A DNA stretch of 64,000 nucleotides from contig AP031354.1 of NCBI GenBank assembly GCA_037833965.1, forward strand, positions 7,852,001-7,916,000, read 5' to 3'. Shown one piece after another: positions 57,201 to 64,000 of this stretch. Made by a program: the position numbers and the translations under genes. The DNA comes from Marchantia polymorpha subsp. ruderalis. Its lineage: Eukaryota > Streptophyta > Marchantiopsida > Marchantiales > Marchantiaceae. Numbering within the stretch: the stretch's first letter is position 1; each line of letters begins with the position of its first letter. The notes beneath the pieces were generated by a model. That model ran no database searches. It saw nothing but the letters and a program-made list of their open reading frames with translations, and was not told the origin of the DNA.

Positions 57201-60200
57201 TCTCAACAGATAAGAAGATATCACTAAGTGCCTACACAATATCATCTCATCACCACATGCACGACCAAACTCGCAAGTATGCAAATAAACCTGAGACAAG
57301 AATATCAATATTTCAAACATAAAAAATAAATTATGATTTGTCAAAAAATAAATGATCAAATGACATCAAATTGATAAAAGATGTATGAACTATTTAAAAT
57401 TTCTGGTGAAAAGGCCAAAATATTATAATTAAATAATCTAAATCAGTATATTGAAGATTAAAGAATTTGGATTTTCAAGTTTGATAGAAAATGCATAGAA
57501 TTGTTTTACAATTGTTATGTCTTTACTTGTGAAATTCATTGAAAATAATATCAAGATTATAAAAATTCTAATTTTTTAATCCAAACATTATAAATTCATC
57601 GTAAAAGATTAATTGGATACAAAAAGTACATTAATAAATTTTATTCTTCTTGAAATGTAGGGAGAACATATAAACATAAACATCTTGGTGAGAATTGAAG
57701 TTTTAGCCTTGTACTCAAGTACAAAAGTAGTGAAGCCTGCAATTTTGTCTAAATATCCCCAAAAATAATAAAAAAGCCACAGAATTACCATTTTCAATTT
57801 GTTGAAAATTATATTAATTATAATTATATTTGAAATTTTTTTGAATTTTTAAGCAAATAAAAATTTCATTTAGCAATTATGATAATTTTATCACAAGAAA
57901 TACAAAAAATGAAACAAAGTATGAACTTTTTCTTTAAATGGAATTTTCAATATTCAAAAGTATTCAGATAATAAATTGATTTCAAAAAATATAATTCGAA
58001 TCAAATAAATATTTTTGTATAATTTTAATAACTTCACACAAAACCTTGTTTCAATAAGTTTCAGTTTTTTTCAATTTTTTTATCATTTAATAAAACATCT
58101 GAACTTAAGCATTTTTTTAAGGTTTGAAAGGTAACTAATTGATAATCAAATAAACCATAAGTAATTGATGAATTAAAAAATCGATCATTTTGATTTATAT
58201 TTGATTTAAAATAAGTATTAAATTTAATGTATTAATATTGAAGATGTAAATTATGAAATGAATATAAATCTGAACTAAGAAAAAATTCAAAAAAATTTTC
58301 ATGTAACATCAAGTAAAAATAAAAAAAACATACCATTAAATGGAAATTTATATGGATCTATAATTTAAAAAAAAAAATTATTATAAATAATAAAATTTTC
58401 TTTCATACAGAGCAATGAGTTGATATATTGATCATGAAGCAATAATGCGCTTTTAATAAAAAATAATTTGTAAATCATATAAAATCAAAAACTATTTGGA
58501 TCAGATCTATGCAATTATTTTTTCAAATAACTCAATATATTATTTATTTATTCAAATATTCATTACTGATAACAATTAGTAAGATTTTAGTATTTTAATA
58601 TTTGTACATATATCAAAACTATCGATTTTTTATCAATTTTATTCATATTTATAGTATTTTTTAAAAATGTCAAAAATACTAATTGCATGAATGCACAAGC
58701 CAATTATATTCTTTAACTTAATTATTTTATATTTTGTTCAGATTATTGTTTAGAAAATTGTATGTCAATATATAGAAACAACTACTGTTATACATGCTTA
58801 TTATGAATTTCTTTTCCATAATTTCTTCTATAAAATTAATTAGATAAAATTAAATTTTTTGTATATTTTCAATGCTACCTATTCTATAAGAAAACATATT
58901 TTATTTTAGAATTACATTGAAAATATTTTTTTGAAATATATTTGAGCAAAATATATTTTAATAAACAAATATATTTCCTCCATTTTTCTCCATTTAATTT
59001 TGGATGAGTATTTGAAAATATTTGTAAATTAATTAAATATAAGCAAAAATTTCATCATTCCATATTTTAACATTAAAAAACATATATGTTTTCATCATCA
59101 TGTCAAATAATTTAAGATTTTTCATTGATTTGAAAAAAATAAAATTTATTTTATGATTACAAAATACATTTTTTCAGGAAATTTTTTTTTCAAATTTCAA
59201 ATTCAAAAAAAACAAATACATTCAAATTTAAAAATCTAAATTAACCAACAAATCTACAATAGTTGTAAATTAAAATTTGCAAAGACTTGTTCGTTAGGAA
59301 CTGAAATTGTAGTTCGTAGCAGAACTTCACAATTTCATCTATAAGTTTAGATTTTTTTGTGTTTATATTATTGAATTCATAATGGCAGCTTGTTACCTTG
59401 TTTATTAAACATCTAGACTAAAATTTTACCAAGTATGTAAAACTATCTATTAACACAACTAATTTAAATAATAATTAGCTGAACTCTATATCTTCAAAAG
59501 GAATATAATCGTTTTTATATTCCCATCACCACTTAGTTACTCTCTGCTGCTCGTAGGTCTGTTCATCATCAATTTTTGAAGAACCTCAAGAAAAAAACTT
59601 AATAATGGCCTTCCAAACCCTCAATTTTATCGACGGTTTGTGCGTCTGCCTCTCCTTTGTCATCTTCTCTTGTAGTATGTAGTCTCGTCTAGCAATCGAT
59701 CATAAGCAGCAATTAGAAAGAAACTAGTAAAATGCTGGCTTGTCACCCTCACCGAGTAGCGCCAAAACTAGAAAACCAAAGACAATCTCGAAGCTCGCCT
59801 TCTATCCGGAACCGAACAAAATCTCCGTATTGCGAGCATAGAACAGACTATGGCGAGTTAAACACTTGTTGAGTAGTTAACCTGGCCAAAAATAAAGTGA
59901 GTAACTTCAAGTGAAATCTTTTATCAATTAGGTTTACCTAAATATATACATTTGGCAATCTTTCCAGTTCTTGAAGCATTTAACACCTAAGTACCAAACA
60001 GAATAAAGCACAACCTCAGGGCATACTTTGGACAACAAGGAAACGAAAGGCAAAATAAGACAGGTGCCGAAACTAGGGCCCCTCGTCTTAAGTCAAAGTA
60101 CTCCTTAACGAGAAGTTAGAAGCTAATCTTTCACTAAATAGATAGCTACTAGTTAGCTATCTCTTCTTTTTGCATTGCGTTTGAAGTTTACACGGTATGA

Positions 60201-60917
60201 AAAATACACATCATGATGCGTGGGGGAGAGGGGGACTTCAGAGATAAGCATGTCAAAAGCAAGTCTCTTAAATTTAGCATACTATGATCAACTTGGCATT
60301 GAAGAAAAATTGTTTTCATATCTTTGGGTGCTAGTATTTGAACTAGGGTAACATATGTCGAACTGCAGTAAACACATGTGTTAATAATTGAATTCTCATC
60401 TCATTGGTCTTTCATATGCTTTCCGGCAATCCACTAGAGCGGAGTTATATGAAAACCTCAATAACATAACCAGTGAGATCTTCATTAACACCATAATTCA
60501 CAAAGAATATAAAACATAAACTAGATATTATTTCAAAATTATACAAACCACTTTGCTCTGCACTTTATTTTTTAAATATATTTAAAATTAAAATTTAAAA
60601 TGAATTTTATTATGATCATTTTTACTTTTATAATTTTTTATCACATTCTTGTCTTTCAATAATTTTTTAATCAATATTTTGATAAATCAAACAGATTCGT
60701 TTAAATCTTAATGCAATATATATAATCAAATCTAATTATTTATTTACAATATTTTGAAAATATTTTTATTAACATAAAATTTTAATTTTTTTAATTTTTT
60801 GTGATTTATTAATATTCTTAACAATGTAAATCCTCTCACATTCAGCAAAAATACTTGCATTGTTTAAGAGATTGTGATTTTGTTTCCATACATATAAAAT
60901 GAGATGATTTAATAAAT

Positions 60918-60942
60918 GACTGTATGTATGTATGTATGTATG

Positions 60943-60975
<33 letters not shown>
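60918..60975. repeat. (ATGT)n followed by (AT)n microsatellite
   Basis: About seven ATGT units run directly into about thirteen AT units. Confidence 0.9.
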
Positions 60976-60977
<2 letters not shown>

Positions 60978-61738
60978 CCTTTTAATAATTTCATTTTTTT
61001 TTATATTTATAGATAAACTTGAATATTTTTGCACATCTATTAGAACAACAAGGGTTTGTTGTTTTACTGAACATTATTTATATCCTTTTTTAAACATGTT
61101 GTAAATTAATAAATTTTTTTCGAAAATTCATCAGAAATATTTCTTATCAGATTTTCATGTTAATTTATTTATTATTTATATTTTAAGATTATTTTCCCTT
61201 CATGAACTTTGATGCTTATTAAATGTATTTTTATTAATTTATACATTTTAAGATTAGGTACAATCTAATAATATATTGTTGATTTGATATCAAAGTTTAT
61301 GATCATTTGCATTTTTTAAGTCAAGAAATTTATTTGTCAGATACGCGAATATTTTTTGGTTTCCAATTATAATTTTTTTGAGAAAATCTCATTCTTGTTG
61401 TTGTCAAATGTATCCAGAGTTCATTCCATCTATAGTTTGTTTTTTTCAAAAACTACATCACAACAGAATTATGCGTTCTAGTTGTGAAATAACTTTTCAA
61501 AATACGGTTTTATTCCAAATTTATTTTGACTTCAATATTTAGCATATTCAAAGTATTTTTATTTGATATTATTATTACTATTATTTAAAATTCATTTCAG
61601 TAATATTCACATTTTTATCATGTTTTTCCCTCTAAAGTCTATTACTATCAAATGTTAACAAGTTCACCTTGAAGAAAAATAAAACTTGATGCAAAAAGGT
61701 GAAATTTAAAGGATTAAATTCAAAAATATTATTTTACT

Positions 61739-61761
61739 TATATATATATATATATATATAT
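61739..61761. repeat. (AT)n microsatellite
   Basis: About eleven uninterrupted AT units in the AT-rich desert. Confidence 0.9.
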
Positions 61762-62900
61762 GTAACAAATATTTATAATCATAATTATGATTTCTGAAAT
61801 ATTCCATGAAATTTATGAATTTTTTTACACTTTCAAATTCAATCATTGAATTGTTGAAGAAATTGTGGAATTTTTTTTTCATGCGTTACAAAAAGAATAG
61901 ATTTAGTAATTTATTTTATATAGATTTATATTTAGTTTATGATTTTAGAAACTTATTTATGTTTTGTGTTGATTTGAATATTTGCAGAGATTTGTTAATA
62001 GACTTGAAGGCTTTGATTTTTCATTCCACACAATTGAGAATTATCTCTATCTTTCATATTTCTATATTTGATAGATCAATGCAGTTTTTTGAAAATAAAG
62101 TACAACAGAATTTTTCATTTTAAAACGAAGTTTTAATTCATTTTATTATAATTATTTAGAAATTATTTTATCCGTTGTACATTTCTATTCGTATTATATG
62201 TTTGTTTTCCTGAAGCTTCAGAAAATTTATCTGGAATGGTTTCCAGATATTAGAAGATTGGTTACATTCCACTATCTAGTAATAAAAACGCTAATTTTAG
62301 CATAATTTCATTTTGTTAGTTCGATAGATTTACGTTTCGTACACGTGAGTACTTTCCAATTTCAATTATGAACTGTTGTGACAAATTTTTTTTTTCTAAG
62401 ATTTATCTATAGTATTTCAACAATAAATATTTTTCCTTAAAAAACTACCTCAGAACAGTTTTTTTTTTCAGAAACGTAGTAGTGAATATTTTATATATTC
62501 GTCTCGCCGAACTCAGTTTTACATTTAAACTTATCCTGAACGACAGCATCTTACGACGTATTGAATCCATTTACTCGAGTTCAGTCGCTTTTTATGGGCA
62601 AAATAAAGGTTAGAGTTATAATACAAATCACAAAAGATTGAGGTTTTTTTTAAAAAAAGTATGTAAAAATTCGTGTGTATAAAAATTCGATATACATGTG
62701 CTCAGGTTTTCAGTAGATCATCCACTGGCTAACAGAGTAGTAGTGAGAAAATAGCAGCCGTTGCGATGTTCTGCTGCTGCATATAGACGGATGTCTGGAA
62801 TCATCGTTTTCAAATCTAGACAATTCTAGATATGCATCCCATCGCGGCGGGCAACGAGGGCATCTATTATATAATAAATGAATAAATAAATGTAGCGTCG

Positions 62901-64000
62901 TCCCATACTTTTTGCTGTATACCTTCGTTCACTGTCCATATATATATATTCGTCAATTTATTAGCACTTGTCCTTTGCGGCCGGGACCTTTGGATTCGGC
63001 TTGGGTCCCTCGGCTACTGGGCATGGCCCGGCTTTGTTTTATTTGCGTGTTTGCTCTCGCCTCGGATTCATGGGCGTTCAGCCATGGGTCACTTCCAAAA
63101 GCTGTCCCTTGCATTGGCACAGACCTGAGGCGATCTTATAGGGTCTCCTTGATATTCCCTCATCCAGATTGGAGCGTTCTCGCACCCATTGTTGCAGTGT
63201 TTGTATCGGAGATGGTGTTATCCCCAATAGTGACTCCTTGCTCGGCCAAGCCACAAACCTCCTCTCCTCCTCGAGAGTGCCTTGTCGCATTGGCTAGATC
63301 CGGCACAATACTCATGCGAGCGCATGTCATGGACTGATGGCCCCCCCTCGCCTCGTGCCAGAGCACCATTGGCTTAGACATTCCGGACTTCCCCGAGCTT
63401 TTGTGATCTCCTGCCGTCCCAGTCGGTAACATCCTATCGGTGAGCGACAGGAGAGAAGGCCCAGCAGCCTCAGGCCAATTCTAGCCGGCATCTCGGCTCC
63501 ATCTCCCAACATGTCTCTGTCCTTGCAGAAGCTCCAGCTCGCTCGCTGGATCTAGAGGAGATGGGTACCGAAGGAAGAGAGAGAGAGAGATTGAGCTCTT
63601 GTCATTAATTGGTAGGCAGAAGCAGCAGAGCTCGCTGGAAGCTCCGCTGCCCTTCGGACATGAATGACTGGCCGCCTCCAAAGTTAGACAGTGAGGATTC
63701 CGAGCGGGAGAGAGAGGGAGCAGCAGGAGGACACGAATGTAAGAAGTAAACGAGAATCTGTAAGAGGACCGGGTCCGGATTTACCATTTTACCAGATGTG
63801 GCCTGATAGATCAGGGGCCCGGGCGGGCGTGCTCTAGGACTCCGGCACGCAGCTCTCCAGCTGTGACAGGGACTTTAGTGACGTCCCGCCAAACGCAGCA
63901 CTGTGTCGAGGAGATTTACAACACAAGACCGGCACCACCATCCCACGTTGGTTTGAAAGTGCAAGCGACTTGTCATCTCAAGCCCCGGCTTTCTTTCTTC
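62901..64000. other. GC-rich end of the window, no supported gene
   Basis: GC content rises sharply after ~62,950. A short GA repeat lies near 63,575-63,592. Overlapping frames on both strands have no recognisable domain. It may be the upstream region of a gene beyond the window. Confidence 0.45.

Larger units (their letters stand above)
54201..62900. other. AT-rich gene desert
   Basis: Nearly 9 kb with a steep fall in GC, densest in A/T at 57.3-62.5 kb. Only short frames made of Ile, Phe, Lys and Asn codons occur. I see no protein domain, no RNA gene and no clear element ends. It is probably old, decayed repeat DNA. Confidence 0.6.

Noticed and set aside
1-64000. CRISPR arrays, bacterial operons, riboswitches
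   Set aside because: The window has spliced nuclear genes, a eukaryotic initiator tRNA and eukaryotic poly(A) signals. No regularly spaced short repeat with unique spacers is present; the only tandem array is the ~82-bp satellite-like one.

Overview
This window looks like nuclear DNA of a land plant, most likely a bryophyte and plausibly a liverwort such as Marchantia. The species is an inference from the protein style; no search was possible. Its main content is a cluster of nuclear genes for the Rubisco small subunit (RBCS). I count ten copies with complete reading frames and one broken copy, between about 5.7 and 41.7 kb. Every complete copy has the same plan: exon 1 (61 codons, chloroplast transit peptide plus mature Met-Gln), exon 2 (44 codons), exon 3 (77 codons plus stop), and two short phase-0 introns. 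Each encodes a 182-residue precursor.

Layout. 0-5.6 kb: flanking DNA and one mitochondrial-looking atypical short-chain dehydrogenase of the COQ11/NDUFA9-like kind (1724-2596). 5.6-10.7 kb: RBCS copies 1 and 2 on the minus strand, with a ~750-bp inverted-repeat insertion in the upstream region of copy 1. 10.7-11.9 kb: unique DNA at the head-to-head inversion. 11.9-19.7 kb: copies 3, 4 and 5 on the plus strand, then an upstream-type segment with no gene behind it. 19.7-24.4 kb: a non-RBCS insert carrying a decayed hAT DNA-transposon gene and an initiator tRNA-Met. 24.4-36.1 kb: copies 6, 7, 8 (a mosaic), 9 and the pseudogene (copy 10). 36.1-40.0 kb: AT-rich spacer with an ~82-bp tandem repeat. 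40-41.7 kb: copy 11, the most distinct intact gene. 44.4-45.5 kb: a five-segment membrane protein of unknown function. 48.3-50.3 kb: GC-rich DNA with a doubtful small gene. 51.6-52.7 kb: an F-box protein gene on the minus strand. 54.2-62.9 kb: an AT-rich gene desert with microsatellites. 62.9-64 kb: a GC-rich end with no gene I can support.

The array shows its own history. There are three sequence lineages: A (copies 1-7 and 9), B (copy 11 and the 5' half of copy 8) and C (exons 2-3 of copy 10). Copies 8 and 9 have identical second introns although their first exons belong to different lineages. The 3' UTR of every A copy carries a second, vestigial RBCS tail resembling the end of lineage C. 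Intron and exon variants are distributed incongruently. All this points to repeated gene conversion and unequal crossing-over. A ~57-bp block about 0.63-0.83 kb upstream of most ATGs is conserved even in lineage B, and it carries GATAA and TGACG cores, so it is the best candidate for a shared regulatory element.
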